NCBI GenBank assembly: GCA_016786765.1
Contig: JAEUUZ010000051.1
Span: 99,453-163,452 of the forward strand
DNA: 64,000 nucleotides
Source of the DNA: Chitinophagales bacterium
Lineage (GTDB): Bacteria; Bacteroidota; Bacteroidia; Chitinophagales; LD1
Reading direction: 5' to 3'
The translations under genes and the position numbers were made by a program. The notes beneath the pieces were generated by a model. That model was not told the origin of the DNA and made no database searches. It saw only the letters and a list, made by a program, of their open reading frames with translations. Positions 34,623 through 45,147 of the stretch are shown here, piece after piece (within the stretch, counting starts at the first letter, position 1; the number at the start of each line of letters is the position of its first letter).

Positions 34623-36260
34623 TTAAAAATTCAATCCGTTTTTTGCCGCGGTCTCTTGCGCAATTTCGTAACCTGCATCAGCATGTCGGATGACACCCAT
34701 AGCCGGGTCGTTGTGTAATACACGCGACAAACGCACATGCGCATCCTGTGTTCCATCCGCAACTATCACCATGCCTGCGTGTAGTGAATAGCCCATGCCT
34801 ACACCACCACCATGATGGAAACTCACCCAGCTTGCACCGCCTGCCGTGTTAATCAATGCATTTAAGATTGGCCAATCGGCAACGGCATCGCTACCGTCTT
34901 TCATGGCTTCAGTTTCGCGGTTTGGTGACGCCACAGAGCCTGTATCTAAGTGATCGCGACCAATAACGATAGGTGCTTTCACTTTTCCTTCTTTTACCAA
35001 TTCGTTGAAGGCTAATCCTGCTTTTTCTCTATCGCCCATGCCTAACCAGCAAATACGTGCCGGCAAACCTTGGAAGGCAATTTTATCTTTTGCTAAATCT
35101 AACCAACGCAACAAACCTTTATCGTTCGGGAAAAGTTCTTTCAATTTTTCATCGCAGACATAAATATCGTTCGGGTCGCCACTCAGTGCTACAAAGCGGA
35201 ACGGACCTTTACCTTCGCAGAACAACGGACGAATAAATGCCGGTACAAATCCAGGAAAATCAAACGCATTTTTAATCCCGCGTTTGTCTTTCGCTTGTCC
35301 GCGCAAGTTATTGCCATAATCGAACGTAACTGCACCGCGCGATTGCAATTCAATCATCTGCAACACATGTTTCGCCATAGTATCGAGCGAACGTTTGATG
35401 TATTCTTCAGGATTCGCTGTCCGCAAGGCATTCGCTTCTTCCACGGTTAATCCTTCCGGGAAATAACCAATCAATTCATCGTGCGATGAAGTTTGATCGG
35501 TTAAAGTATCCGGTGTTATATTTCTATCGATTAATCGCTGCAATAATTCTACTATATTACAAAGCACACCAATAGACACTGCTTCTCCACTGGCTTTTGC
35601 GGCTAGTGAACGGTCGATTGCTTCGTCAATGTTTGTGTAGTATTCATCTAAGTAGCGCGTTTCAATTCGTTTTTTAATTCGCCATTCTTCCACTTCAGCC
35701 ACTAAGGCAACACCTTCGTTCATGGTAATAGCGAGTGGTTGTGCGCCACCCATACCGCCCAAACCGGCAGTAACATTAAGTTTTCCTTTCAGTGAAGGAA
35801 CACCATAATGTTGATTGGCTAAGGACAAATACGTTTCATACGTACCTTGTACAATGCCCTGCGAACCAATGTAGATCCACGATCCGGCTGTCATTTGTCC
35901 GTACATCATCAATCCTTTTTGCTCCAATTCGCGGAAGTGCTCCCATGTAGCCCACTTACCCACTAAATTCGAATTGGCAATCAATACCCGAGGTGCATCT
36001 TTGTGTGAACGCAGCACGCCTACAGGCTTTCCGCTTTGTACCATCAGGGTTTCATCGTCATTCAACACTTTAAGAGTAGCGATAATTTTTTGCAGTGCTT
36101 CGTGATTTCGTGCTGCTTTTCCTAGTCCTCCGTACACAATTAATTCTTCCGGACGTTCTGCTACTTCCGGATCTAAGTTATTCAAAAGCATACGCAGTGC
36201 AGCTTCCTGCACCCAGCCTTTGCAATTTAAAGTTGTTCCTGTTGGTGTTTTGGGAATCAT
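34623..36260 (-). CDS. hutU: Urocanate hydratase
   Basis: 545 residues, full length. Characteristic segments are [14 protein letters not shown] for NAD binding, the catalytic-region cysteine in [14 protein letters not shown], and [15 protein letters not shown] near the C terminus. It converts urocanate to imidazolonepropionate, the second step of histidine degradation. hutH, hutI and hutG are not in the window. Its ATG overlaps the stop of the upstream DAHP synthase gene by 4 nt (ATGA-type), so translation appears coupled. Confidence 0.97.
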   Translation of the reverse strand: MIPKTPTGTTLNCKGWVQEAALRMLLNNLDPEVAERPEELIVYGGLGKAARNHEALQKIIATLKVLNDDETLMVQSGKPVGVLRSHKDAPRVLIANSNLVGKWATWEHFRELEQKGLMMYGQMTAGSWIYIGSQGIVQGTYETYLSLANQHYGVPSLKGKLNVTAGLGGMGGAQPLAITMNEGVALVAEVEEWRIKKRIETRYLDEYYTNIDEAIDRSLAAKASGEAVSIGVLCNIVELLQRLIDRNITPDTLTDQTSSHDELIGYFPEGLTVEEANALRTANPEEYIKRSLDTMAKHVLQMIELQSRGAVTFDYGNNLRGQAKDKRGIKNAFDFPGFVPAFIRPLFCEGKGPFRFVALSGDPNDIYVCDEKLKELFPNDKGLLRWLDLAKDKIAFQGLPARICWLGMGDREKAGLAFNELVKEGKVKAPIVIGRDHLDTGSVASPNRETEAMKDGSDAVADWPILNALINTAGGASWVSFHHGGGVGMGYSLHAGMVIVADGTQDAHVRLSRVLHNDPAMGVIRHADAGYEIAQETAAKNGLNF

Positions 36261-37381
36261 ATCGAGTTTGGTTTTTGATCGTTTGCAACAGTATCTTGTT
36301 CAAACACTTTGGTTTGATGGAAAATACTTTCGTTGTGTATGTGTTGAAATAGTTTTATAATAAATTCTTTGGTAAGGCCAACGGCAATGCCCTTTTCGAT
36401 AGCGCGACTCACAATCTTCGCCCAGCGTTCGGATTGGTGAATGGCTAAATCGTTTCCCTTTTTGAAGGCACCAATAGTTTCGGATAAGCCCATGCGTTCG
36501 CCCAACAAATCGAGAATGTAATTATCGATGCGATCGATACGTGCTCGATAATCGGATAGCACATGCAATCCATCTTCACTTACTTTCGATTGACGAACCA
36601 CTAAATGATTCAGAATCGCAGCTAATCGTTCAGGAGTAACTTGCTGTTTGGCATCGCTCCATGCTTTATCGGGATTGCAATGCGATTCAATCATCAAACC
36701 TTCAAACCCCATATCGATGGCCTGTTGCGAAAGGGGTTGAATCAAATCGCGCGTTCCACCCATGTGCGAAGGATCGACAATGATGGGAATGTTCGGATAT
36801 CTTCTACGTAACTCGATAGGAATTTCCCACATCGGAGGGTTGCGGTAAATGGTTTTTTCGTAAGTAGAAAATCCACGATGAATAGCCGCTAATTTCGTGA
36901 GCCCCACATTGGCAAATCGCTCAATAGCACCTACCCATAACTCCAAATCGGGATTGATAGGATTTTTCACCATCATCGGTACATCTACTCCGCGCAAAGC
37001 ATCGGCTAATTCTTGCACTGCAAAAGGCGAAACGGTTGTTCGCGCGCCAATCCACAATACATCTACGCCTGCTTTCAGCGCGAGTTCTACGTGTTCGGGT
37101 GAAGCAACTTCTACTGTAACCGGAAGACCTACTTCTTTACCTGCTGCTACAATCCATGGTAAGGCTTCAACGCCAACGCCTTCAAACGAATTCGGGCGAG
37201 TGCGTGGTTTCCAAATGCCGGCACGCAACATGCTTACTTTAGACGTTGATTGCACTATCGAACGCACCGTTTCAAACACCTGAGCTTCCGTTTCGGCACT
37301 GCACGGTCCGGCCACAATAAAAGGGTGCCCTTTACTTTTTGCCCAAGACGAGAGCGGTTCAATTTGGTGTAATTCTTTCAC
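36257..37381 (-). CDS. Bifunctional DAHP synthase / chorismate mutase
   Basis: 374 residues. The N-terminal ~260 residues are a KDO8P-like (type I-beta) DAHP synthase: [47 protein letters not shown] and the ESHCNPDKA metal site. The C-terminal ~90 residues are an AroQ-type chorismate mutase ([19 protein letters not shown]). The fusion controls entry into aromatic amino acid synthesis, with the mutase domain able to mediate allosteric inhibition. It is 4 nt overlapped with hutU. A -7-like CAACTTTG lies about 30 nt upstream. Confidence 0.95.
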   Translation of the reverse strand: MKELHQIEPLSSWAKSKGHPFIVAGPCSAETEAQVFETVRSIVQSTSKVSMLRAGIWKPRTRPNSFEGVGVEALPWIVAAGKEVGLPVTVEVASPEHVELALKAGVDVLWIGARTTVSPFAVQELADALRGVDVPMMVKNPINPDLELWVGAIERFANVGLTKLAAIHRGFSTYEKTIYRNPPMWEIPIELRRRYPNIPIIVDPSHMGGTRDLIQPLSQQAIDMGFEGLMIESHCNPDKAWSDAKQQVTPERLAAILNHLVVRQSKVSEDGLHVLSDYRARIDRIDNYILDLLGERMGLSETIGAFKKGNDLAIHQSERWAKIVSRAIEKGIAVGLTKEFIIKLFQHIHNESIFHQTKVFEQDTVANDQKPNSI

Positions 37382-37472
37382 GTTGTATAGTTAGTCTAAA
37401 ACAACTCCAAAGTTGCAATGTTTATCGAAAACAACAATATCTTTTTATCTTCATTTAGATAAAATAACTGCT

Positions 37473-39086
37473 ATGGCTGAAGAAATATACGACTACATTG
37501 TAATTGGTTCGGGTTTTGGCGGCTCGGTATCGGCTATGCGCTTGTCCGAGAAAGGGTATTCGGTATTGGTGATTGAAAAAGGAAAGTGGTGGAAGTCCGA
37601 AGATTTCCCGAAAAGCAACTGGAATTTGAAGAAGTTTTTGTGGGTTCCTGCATTGCGGTGGTTTGGTATCATGAAATTGGATTTTTTCAAAGAAGTTTTG
37701 GTGCTGAGTGGAGCAGGGGTAGGTGGTGGAAGTTTGGTGTATGCCAATACGCACATGGTGCCGAAGGAAAGCTTTTGGACGAACCCGATTTGGAGTAATA
37801 TTAAAGACTGGAAAACAGAATTAGCACCCTTTTATGAAAAGGCAAAATTCATGTTGGGTTCTTCAAAATATTTGCGCGAATTCCCGGAAGATAAATACTT
37901 GAAACAAGTGGCAGATGAAATGGGACGTGGCGACACCTACAAGGCTGTAGATTATGTGGGTGTCTATTTTGGCGATACACAAAAAGAGAAAGATCCGTAT
38001 TTCAATGGATTGGGGCCGATGCGAAAAGGCTGTACGGAATGTGCGGGCTGTATGGTAGGATGCCGTGAAAATGCAAAGAACACACTCGATAAAAACTACT
38101 TGTGGTTTGCGCAGAAATTTGGAGCGAAAATTATGGCGGAAACGTTGGTGACGAAGATTGAAAACCAAAACGGAGAGTATCAGATTCATGCGGAAAGTCA
38201 GACCAATTCGGTGACAAAAAACAAACAGGTTTATCGTTCGAAAGGCTTAGTAGTGAGTGGCGGTGTCTTAGGCACTTTGAAGTTGTTGTTTGAGCAAAAA
38301 TTCATTCATAAAACCTTACCTAACTTATCGGATAAGTTGGGCGAAAACATTTTAACCAACAGCGAAATGATTGCCGGTGTGGGCGGTGCGCCTGAGAAAC
38401 TAAATCATGGTGTGGCGATTAGCCGAGTGTTTAATCCGGATGAAAATACACACATTGAATTATGTAAATACCCCGATGGCAGTGGTGCGATGATGCGCTT
38501 GGGAGTGATGGCTGCCGGTGATGGCAATGGTTTTGTGCGAACAGCAAAGATGTTGGGGAATATGATCTTGCATCCTATCGACTCGTTTCGATTCTTTTTC
38601 GAAACCAATGTGGCGAAAAAATCGATTGTGTTGTTGATTATGCAATCGATTCCAAACGCTATGAAAATGGAATTGAAAAAAGGTTGGTTTGGGAACAGTT
38701 TGAAGTTCGACAATCAATCAGGTGAAAAGGTGCCGAGCTATATTCCTATCGGGCAAGAAGCATTGTATAAATATGCTGAAAAATCGAATGCTGTGGCTAT
38801 GAATGCTTTTAGTGAAGTGATGTTTAATATGAGTACAACAGCACATATTTTAGGCGGTTGCCCTATGGGCTTAACCAAAGCCGAAGGTGTGGTAGATGAA
38901 AATTTTAAAGTTCATGGCTACGACAATTTTTACATTTTAGATGGCTCGATTATGCCTTGTAATTTAGGGGTAAATCCTTCGTTTACCATTACGGCTTTAA
39001 GCGAATATGCGATGAGTAAAATTGAAGCCAAAGCTGGCAATACGAATGTGAGTTTGGAGGAGCAGATGGCAAATCAAAAAAGTTAA
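37473..39086 (+). CDS. GMC-family FAD oxidoreductase with ferredoxin-like Cys motif
   Basis: 537 residues from the ATG giving MAEEIYDYIV. The FAD site is GSGFGGSVSAMRL (12-24), with VLSGAGVGGGSLVYANT further on and the C-terminal GCPMG and NLGVNPSFTITALSEYA. It is closest in type to cholesterol-oxidase-like GMC enzymes. An insertion at residues 187-197 carries C187, C190, C193 and C197 spaced CX2CX2CX3C, as in a ferredoxin half site. It probably oxidises a hydrophobic alcohol or sterol-like compound, in the cytoplasm since no signal peptide is visible. Confidence 0.9.
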   Translation: MAEEIYDYIVIGSGFGGSVSAMRLSEKGYSVLVIEKGKWWKSEDFPKSNWNLKKFLWVPALRWFGIMKLDFFKEVLVLSGAGVGGGSLVYANTHMVPKESFWTNPIWSNIKDWKTELAPFYEKAKFMLGSSKYLREFPEDKYLKQVADEMGRGDTYKAVDYVGVYFGDTQKEKDPYFNGLGPMRKGCTECAGCMVGCRENAKNTLDKNYLWFAQKFGAKIMAETLVTKIENQNGEYQIHAESQTNSVTKNKQVYRSKGLVVSGGVLGTLKLLFEQKFIHKTLPNLSDKLGENILTNSEMIAGVGGAPEKLNHGVAISRVFNPDENTHIELCKYPDGSGAMMRLGVMAAGDGNGFVRTAKMLGNMILHPIDSFRFFFETNVAKKSIVLLIMQSIPNAMKMELKKGWFGNSLKFDNQSGEKVPSYIPIGQEALYKYAEKSNAVAMNAFSEVMFNMSTTAHILGGCPMGLTKAEGVVDENFKVHGYDNFYILDGSIMPCNLGVNPSFTITALSEYAMSKIEAKAGNTNVSLEEQMANQKS

Positions 39087-39102
39087 TTTCACTTATTAGC
39101 TC

Positions 39103-40026
39103 ATGAGAATAAAAACAAAACCCCTATTATTTCTAATTGTTTTCCTTTTAGGATTAAAGACATACTGCCAACAGAACACATATAACACAGACTGTTTTGT
39201 AGGAAGTGAATCGAATCTATACGAACATTACAAAGACAGTATTAAAGCTACAACATCTGCTATTGAAAAAGACCCATCCAATGCAAAACTATACGGTAAA
39301 CGTGGATTCTATAGAACTGCCATTGGTGAAGATTCGGCATCATATGACTATTTTAAGGCTCTCCAATTAGATCCCAATTATGTGAATGCCTACTTCTCTT
39401 ACGGTTTGTTTTTTTCTAACAATGAGAATTATGATAGTGCAAAATATTATTTTCAAAAAGGATTCGAATTAGCGCCTAATGATTTTGAAATGTGTTCCGA
39501 AATCGCCTATATGTTTTATTACTTAAACGACATTGATTCCGCAATAATCTATACCCAAAAAACGATTCAGATAAATCCGAATTATGCTATAGCCTATAAC
39601 TTATTAGGAATGATTGAAATGGACAAGGGCAGATATACGAAAGCTATAAACTATTTTAACCAAGCCATTGAGCGAAATAATAATATTGCAATCTACTACT
39701 ATAGAAGAGGGTATTGTTATACTTCTCTCAAACAGACAGGCCCCGCATTAAAGGATTTGAACTTGGCCATTAGAAAAGATGCATCAAAATCGTATTTCTA
39801 TTATCAAAGAGCTACTATTTTTGAATTGATGAATGATTATCTAAACGCCATTGAAGACTTAAATCAAACAGAAGCTTTAGATAAAAATTACGAAGACCTT
39901 TATTGCAAAAGAGGATTACTTTACCTTAAGATTAAACAACCTGAAAAAGCATGTAAAGATTTTGGCAATGCTGTAATAAATGAGCCTCAACGAGCAGTCG
40001 CCCTATTGAAGAAGAATTGTAAATAA
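39103..40026 (+). CDS. Exported TPR-repeat protein
   Basis: 307 residues. A signal peptide (about 5-22, LLFLIVFLLGLKTYCQ) is followed by seven or eight tetratricopeptide repeats (for example NAYFSYGLFFSNNENYDSAK, YYYRRGYCYTSLKQTGPALK). It is a periplasmic or surface scaffold of unknown partner. It starts 16 nt after the GMC oxidoreductase, so it may be co-transcribed. Confidence 0.85.
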   Translation: MRIKTKPLLFLIVFLLGLKTYCQQNTYNTDCFVGSESNLYEHYKDSIKATTSAIEKDPSNAKLYGKRGFYRTAIGEDSASYDYFKALQLDPNYVNAYFSYGLFFSNNENYDSAKYYFQKGFELAPNDFEMCSEIAYMFYYLNDIDSAIIYTQKTIQINPNYAIAYNLLGMIEMDKGRYTKAINYFNQAIERNNNIAIYYYRRGYCYTSLKQTGPALKDLNLAIRKDASKSYFYYQRATIFELMNDYLNAIEDLNQTEALDKNYEDLYCKRGLLYLKIKQPEKACKDFGNAVINEPQRAVALLKKNCK

Positions 40027-40037
40027 TTTAATCTCCC

Positions 40038-40355
40038 TTAATATTTCGGCACACTCCCATCAATCTCATCCGCCCAAGCTAAAATACCGCCACTAAGATT
40101 AAAGAGATTTCCGAAATCATGATTTTGCTCGAGCCAGTTTAATACTTGTCCGCTTCTACCACCTGAACGGCATTGTAACACCACTACTCGATCTCGGCTG
40201 ATTTTATCAATATTATCGGGAATGGTATTCATTGGAATGAGCTCCCCGCCTATATTGCAAATGTCGTATTCGAATGGTTCACGTACATCAATGAGTTGAA
40301 AGTCTTTGCCTTCATCCATCCATTGTTTCAACTCTTTTACGCTTACTTCGTTCAT
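40038..40355 (-). CDS. Single-domain rhodanese-like protein
   Basis: 105 residues. Complete rhodanese fold with LIDVREPFEYD and the active-site loop QCRSGGRSG, where C62 would carry a persulfide. No signal peptide, so cytoplasmic. It probably takes part in sulfur transfer; the acceptor is unknown. It lies 6 nt downstream of the TsaC/Sua5 gene, which suggests a link to tRNA modification, though that is only positional. Confidence 0.9.
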   Translation of the reverse strand: MNEVSVKELKQWMDEGKDFQLIDVREPFEYDICNIGGELIPMNTIPDNIDKISRDRVVVLQCRSGGRSGQVLNWLEQNHDFGNLFNLSGGILAWADEIDGSVPKY

Positions 40356-40361
40356 GTGTTT

Positions 40362-41321
40362 TTATTTTGTGCTTGCTCTGCGCAAACGGTCGTTAATGGC
40401 TCGTCCTAAGCCTTTCTCGGGAAAGGTTTCAGCGATAATAATGTCAATATTTTTTTCGTCAAAACTACGCAACACTTCAAACAAATTTGCAGCAGCTTCA
40501 TTCAAATTACCAGTAGGCGACAATATATTTCGCTGTACAAATGGAATATCTGTATAAGTATCACTAAAACTGATTAAACCTAATCGTAAAGCCTGAAATT
40601 GCGTAGCCAAACTGCCAACATCACCCACATGTAACTGTGTTGATGGAGCATAATGCACATCTAACATACCCGGTGCTTTGGGGTTTGAACCTTGTGAAAT
40701 GGTTAGCTTTACTTTCCCTGCAATCTTTTCAATCTCTTCAATAGCAATACCCCCTAAACGATAAACCACAACTTCATCATTTTCCATTCCCACAATGGTA
40801 GATTCCACACCAACAGCGCATTTCCCGCCATCCAATATGAATGGAATTCTATCGGCTAATTGATTAAACACATGCTGTGCCGAAGTAGGACTCACATAGC
40901 CAAACGGATTCGCACTGGGTGCACACAACGGAAAATCGAGTGCTGCTAAAAGAGCGAGCGTTAATGGATGATTTGGAATACGAATACCTACTGTATCTAA
41001 TCCGGATGTAACAATATCAGGAATAACATCTTTCTTCTTCAACAACACCGTAAGTGGTCCGGGTGAAAATGTTTGCATTAATCGCAAAAGCGGAGCAGGA
41101 ATTGTTTGCACATATTTTTCAGCCTCTTCCACTGAAGCAACATGTACAATCAACGGATCGAAAAACGGACGATTCTTGGCTTCAAAAATTTTTGCGACTG
41201 CTGCTGCATTCAAGGCATTGGCGGCTAATCCATACACCGTTTCAGTGGGAATGGCCACTATGTCTCCGTTTTGGAGTAGCGCTTTCGCCTCTTGAACATT
41301 ATTGGATATTATAGCCTTCAC
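40362..41321 (-). CDS. L-threonylcarbamoyladenylate synthase (Sua5 type)
   Basis: 319 residues. The N-terminal TsaC/YrdC domain has IPTETVYGLAANAL, KNRPFFDPLIVHV, GIRIPNHP and SANPFGYVSPTSAQHV. The linker APGMLDVHYAPSTQL and a C-terminal ~110-residue Sua5 domain make it the long Sua5 form rather than short TsaC. It makes threonylcarbamoyl-AMP from threonine, bicarbonate and ATP for the t6A37 modification of tRNA. It is divergent from the sugar kinase gene. Confidence 0.95.
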   Translation of the reverse strand: MKAIISNNVQEAKALLQNGDIVAIPTETVYGLAANALNAAAVAKIFEAKNRPFFDPLIVHVASVEEAEKYVQTIPAPLLRLMQTFSPGPLTVLLKKKDVIPDIVTSGLDTVGIRIPNHPLTLALLAALDFPLCAPSANPFGYVSPTSAQHVFNQLADRIPFILDGGKCAVGVESTIVGMENDEVVVYRLGGIAIEEIEKIAGKVKLTISQGSNPKAPGMLDVHYAPSTQLHVGDVGSLATQFQALRLGLISFSDTYTDIPFVQRNILSPTGNLNEAAANLFEVLRSFDEKNIDIIIAETFPEKGLGRAINDRLRRASTK

Positions 41322-41429
41322 CGCTTCTTTTGTTCCGTAAACCTAATCCAATTTGATGAAAAAAAAACGGCAAGCTTGATGCAGTTTCTTTTTCTTGTGC
41401 AATCCATTAATTTTAGAAAAAATCAAACC

Positions 41430-42269
41430 ATGCTACTTGTTGCCGACTCTGGTTCTACCAAAACTAATTGGATTAGTGTAAATAAAGATCGCTTCGAAAC
41501 CATTGGATTCAATCCATTTTTTCATTCTACTGCATCCATTTTGAATGAATTAAACAACAACGAAGCGCTTTCCGCAATAGCCGGAACATTTACCAATGTT
41601 GTATTTTACGGTTCCGGCTGTTCCAGTGCCGATAGAAATCAAGTGGTAGCCGATGCGTTAAAAGCCTTTTTTACCGGTGCAGAAATTTTTGTTGGGCACG
41701 ATATGGAAGCTTCTGCTTTTGCGACTTATGTAGGCAGACCTACAATTTCTTGTATTATCGGTACAGGTTCAAATTCGTGCTTATTTGACGGCAAAGCCTA
41801 TTCGGAAGTGGTTCCGGCATTGGGTTACGTGTTAGGTGATGAAGGCAGTGGAAGTTACTTCGGTAAAAAATTATTGACATCATTCTTATATCACCAACTT
41901 CCGAAAGCAACAGAAAAACTATTGGTTGAAAAATATAAAGTGACGAAGGAAAATATCTTCCATGCAGTGTATAAAGAGCCACATGCAAATGTGTATCTAG
42001 CCTCATTTGCGAAAGTATTATCGGAGAGTCCGGACACGGAATACATACAGCAATTAGTGTATGAAGGCATCAACGAATTCTTTAAACAGCATGTGTGCTG
42101 TTATCCGAATTATCAATCGTATCCTATTTCTTTTGTAGGTAGTATAGCTCATCACTTTTCAGATACCGTGCGACAAGTAGCCCAATCGCATGGCTGTGAA
42201 ATAGGCGTTATCATTCAACAACCCATTGAGCGATTGTTGGAATGGCATCTGCAATCTTCAAAAAGTTAA
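41430..42269 (+). CDS. BadF/BadG-type ATPase, N-acetylglucosamine kinase-like
   Basis: 279 residues from the ATG giving MLLVADSGSTKTNW. ASKHA fold: phosphate-1 loop DSGSTKT (6-12), phosphate-2-like GTGSNSCLFDG, and GYVLGDEGSGSYFGKKL. Relatives phosphorylate GlcNAc or other amino sugars, in line with peptidoglycan recycling. The C-terminal VGSIAHHF matches the adenosine motif region. It converges on the KUP gene and shares its TTAA stop quartet. Confidence 0.9.
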   Translation: MLLVADSGSTKTNWISVNKDRFETIGFNPFFHSTASILNELNNNEALSAIAGTFTNVVFYGSGCSSADRNQVVADALKAFFTGAEIFVGHDMEASAFATYVGRPTISCIIGTGSNSCLFDGKAYSEVVPALGYVLGDEGSGSYFGKKLLTSFLYHQLPKATEKLLVEKYKVTKENIFHAVYKEPHANVYLASFAKVLSESPDTEYIQQLVYEGINEFFKQHVCCYPNYQSYPISFVGSIAHHFSDTVRQVAQSHGCEIGVIIQQPIERLLEWHLQSSKS

Positions 42270-44206
42270 ACGCGCTGTAATTTAATTTCTTTCGCTGTTT
42301 TCAAGCTGATGGGCACTTTCTCTTCTTCTACGTTCGTCAACTCCAAACCGAAGTCCTCTGCGGTAGATAAACTGATGCTTTTAATCAAACGATAGCCTTT
42401 CACTACAAATTGTTCCAATGGTGTAAGGGAGTCGTCAATAGCAACACGCGAATTCAATAAAATGAATTTAAAATCGGCCGGCATATTGTATTTACGCAAT
42501 GATGGGTAGTGACTAATTTCATCCACTTCACCCGAAGCAACCATTTCTTGTACAATTTTGCGGAACATCAAATTCACTTTGTGTTCTACTTTGAAACCGA
42601 ATTTCAAACGTACAAAGAAACAACGTCCTGGAATAATTGGATCTACCGAATACGAAGCACCATAAGGTTCGCTACAAATATCTACGTGTACCAACCAATA
42701 AATATCGGCACGTTTTGGTCGTTTGCGGAAGATAGAATAAATAATGTTCGAATCGATATGACTTCTGTCGTTGGCCATACTTAAATACACCAGATTATTG
42801 GCTTCTTTCGGAATGGTTTCGTCTTTCATCAAGTCTTTCAACGGTTCGATGTAATCTTTGATTTCAACAAATTCCATGTGTTTGGCGCGCAATTGTCGTG
42901 CTCTGTAAATGATCAACATACCCCCAAAAAGTATAACCGACAACATGAATGTGAACCATCCACCATGTGGGAACTTATCCAAATTAGAAATGAAGAAAGC
43001 TCCTTCGACAAAGTAAAAGAAAGTAGCAAATCCAATGACCACTATTTTCGGTTTGCGTTTCAATAGCAACCAATACACCATTAAGGTGGTAGTCATGAGC
43101 ATATTCAACATAATGGCTAAACCGTATGCTGCTTCCATGGCACCAGATTCACGGAAAATCAATACCACCGCAATACAGCCAAAAAACAAAAACCAGTTAA
43201 TACCAGGTATATACATTTGTCCTTGGTGTGTTGTAGGATAAAGCACTTTTAAGTTCGGCCACAAGCGTAATTTCATGGCTTCGTTCACCAAAGTAAAGCA
43301 GCCGGTAATTAAGGCTTGGGAGGCAATAATAGTAGACATGGTAGCAATAGCAACACCATAGGGCAAGAACCATTTCGGCATGATATCGTAGAATGGAGAA
43401 GATACTTTAGCTCCGGTTTCATAGGCGTGCAACAAATAAGCCGATTGCCCGAAATAACTAATCATCAAACACACAATGACGAGCATCCAACTCACACGGA
43501 TATTTTGTTTGCCAACGTGACCCATATCTGAATACAACGCCTCACCTCCTGTTGTACACAAGAAAACAGCGCCTAACAACCAAAAACCACCGGGTTCATT
43601 TGTCAATAGATTAATGGCCCAATACGGATTAATGGCTTTCAGAATTTGAGGGTGTTGGATAATTTGATGTCCGCCTAAAATAGCAATCATTACAAACCAA
43701 ACTGCCATTACAGGACCAAAAATACCTCCAACTACTTTCGTTCCAAATTGTTGAAACACAAACAAACCCACCAATATTACAATTACAATAGGGACTACCG
43801 ATTCGAGTTCAGGATAAATCAGGTGTAAACCCTCAACTGCTGAAGATATTGAAATAGGTGGCGTAATGAATCCATCGGCTATCAAAGTAGCACAACCGAT
43901 GAGGGCCGGGTAAATCGTCCAACCTACTTTATACCTTCTCACTAAAGCATAAAGGGCAAAAATCCCACCCTCGCCTTTGTTATCGGCATTTAATGCAAGG
44001 TAGACATACTTAATTGTTGTAATCACTAAGAGTGTCCAAAACACGCAAGAAAGACCACCAAGAATTAACTCCGGACGAAGTTGTTGCCCTTTAATGATGG
44101 CACTTAAAACGTAGATGGGTGAAGTTCCGATATCACCGAATACAATTCCAAGTGTTATCATCATTCCTGCAGCAGAAAACTTATGCAAATTATCCTTATC
44201 GGCCAT
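42266..44206 (-). CDS. kup: KUP-family potassium uptake transporter
   Basis: 646 residues. About twelve membrane helices occupy residues 15-450 (GIVFGDIGTSPIYVLSA, GEGGIFALYALVRR, TTGGEALYSDMGHVG, all KUP signatures), followed by a ~200-residue cytoplasmic domain. It takes up K+ with protons. A full -33/-7 promoter is visible upstream. The 182-bp gap before it holds no other gene. Confidence 0.96.
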   Translation of the reverse strand: MADKDNLHKFSAAGMMITLGIVFGDIGTSPIYVLSAIIKGQQLRPELILGGLSCVFWTLLVITTIKYVYLALNADNKGEGGIFALYALVRRYKVGWTIYPALIGCATLIADGFITPPISISSAVEGLHLIYPELESVVPIVIVILVGLFVFQQFGTKVVGGIFGPVMAVWFVMIAILGGHQIIQHPQILKAINPYWAINLLTNEPGGFWLLGAVFLCTTGGEALYSDMGHVGKQNIRVSWMLVIVCLMISYFGQSAYLLHAYETGAKVSSPFYDIMPKWFLPYGVAIATMSTIIASQALITGCFTLVNEAMKLRLWPNLKVLYPTTHQGQMYIPGINWFLFFGCIAVVLIFRESGAMEAAYGLAIMLNMLMTTTLMVYWLLLKRKPKIVVIGFATFFYFVEGAFFISNLDKFPHGGWFTFMLSVILFGGMLIIYRARQLRAKHMEFVEIKDYIEPLKDLMKDETIPKEANNLVYLSMANDRSHIDSNIIYSIFRKRPKRADIYWLVHVDICSEPYGASYSVDPIIPGRCFFVRLKFGFKVEHKVNLMFRKIVQEMVASGEVDEISHYPSLRKYNMPADFKFILLNSRVAIDDSLTPLEQFVVKGYRLIKSISLSTAEDFGLELTNVEEEKVPISLKTAKEIKLQRV

Positions 44207-44297
44207 AATGGATTAAATTAAATGAAAATTGAGATGGGAAACAGTAACACCAAGAATCTGCCACGGGGGACGATTTCATTTATAAAAATTGAGGATG

Positions 44298-44326
44298 CAA
44301 ATGTATAGGGAAAATCGAATCGCAAA
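44298..44326 (-). promoter_or_regulatory. Bacteroidota -33/-7 promoter of kup
   Basis: On the minus strand TTTG (44326 to 44323) is followed after 17 nt by TACATTTG (44305 to 44298), a perfect match to the TTTG / TAnnTTTG pattern. The predicted leader before the kup ATG is about 85 nt. It is the best promoter match in the window. Confidence 0.7.
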
Positions 44327-44388
44327 GAATTTTTAGGAAAAGATTTTGTAAACGACAAAGAAAAAGCAACAAACACACTAGATTTATA

Positions 44389-45147
44389 TTAACTATCGGC
44401 TTGTTTTGTCTCTTTCCCAATAGCCGAAACTACCTTTCGCTTGAATATATAGTAGTAAATTCGAATATTATCTAAAGTGACGGCTAACGATAATAAACAA
44501 GCAGCTACTAAAACTGTTTTTAGTTCTATTTCCCTAAACATAAAACCACCTATAATACAACCAAAAAAGAAGGAAACGATAATTGTGAGTCGAAGGAGTA
44601 CACTTTGTTTAAGTCGGGTGGAATCGACTTTATCGGTATAGAAAAAAAGCTGTGACATTTCAATTCCTAAATCGGTGAACAATCCGGTTAGATGGGTTGT
44701 ACGTACCGTTGACTTAGAAATTTGAGTTACCAATGCATTTTGTAAGCCCATGGCGAACAAGAGAATATAGGCTACAAAATGCGGATGCCGGGCAAATAAA
44801 GGTTGATTCCCCCACACCCCAACTATAACCAATAAAGCGACCTCCATCACCATAGGTATAGCATACGAGAAGTAGAATTTAAAACGCTGTGAAATTTCAA
44901 TGAGCAATCCGGACGAGAAGGCACCAAAAAGGAAGCTGAGAATAAAAAAAGCAAAAATGAAAGCATCACTATAGCGCTTGTTCACGATTTCTTCGGCAAA
45001 AAAAGCGAAATGCCCGGTTACGTTTGTCGTTAGTATTTTCAAGGCTAACACACCGCTTACATTCACCATTCCTGCAATCAAAGAAAGTGAAACAGCAAGT
45101 GAAACATTATGCTGAAATGTTCGGGAATTGCCTTTATGTCGGAACAT
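44389..45147 (-). CDS. YoaK-like (DUF1275) membrane protein
   Basis: 252 residues with six predicted membrane segments. The family pattern is clear: AGMVNVSGVLALKILTTNVTGH near the N terminus and AMGLQNALVTQISKSTVRTTHLTGLFTDLGIE in the middle. Function is not known; relatives are small integral membrane proteins. It starts immediately after the stop of the upstream lipoprotein gene, so the two are co-transcribed. Confidence 0.88.
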   Translation of the reverse strand: MFRHKGNSRTFQHNVSLAVSLSLIAGMVNVSGVLALKILTTNVTGHFAFFAEEIVNKRYSDAFIFAFFILSFLFGAFSSGLLIEISQRFKFYFSYAIPMVMEVALLVIVGVWGNQPLFARHPHFVAYILLFAMGLQNALVTQISKSTVRTTHLTGLFTDLGIEMSQLFFYTDKVDSTRLKQSVLLRLTIIVSFFFGCIIGGFMFREIELKTVLVAACLLSLAVTLDNIRIYYYIFKRKVVSAIGKETKQADS

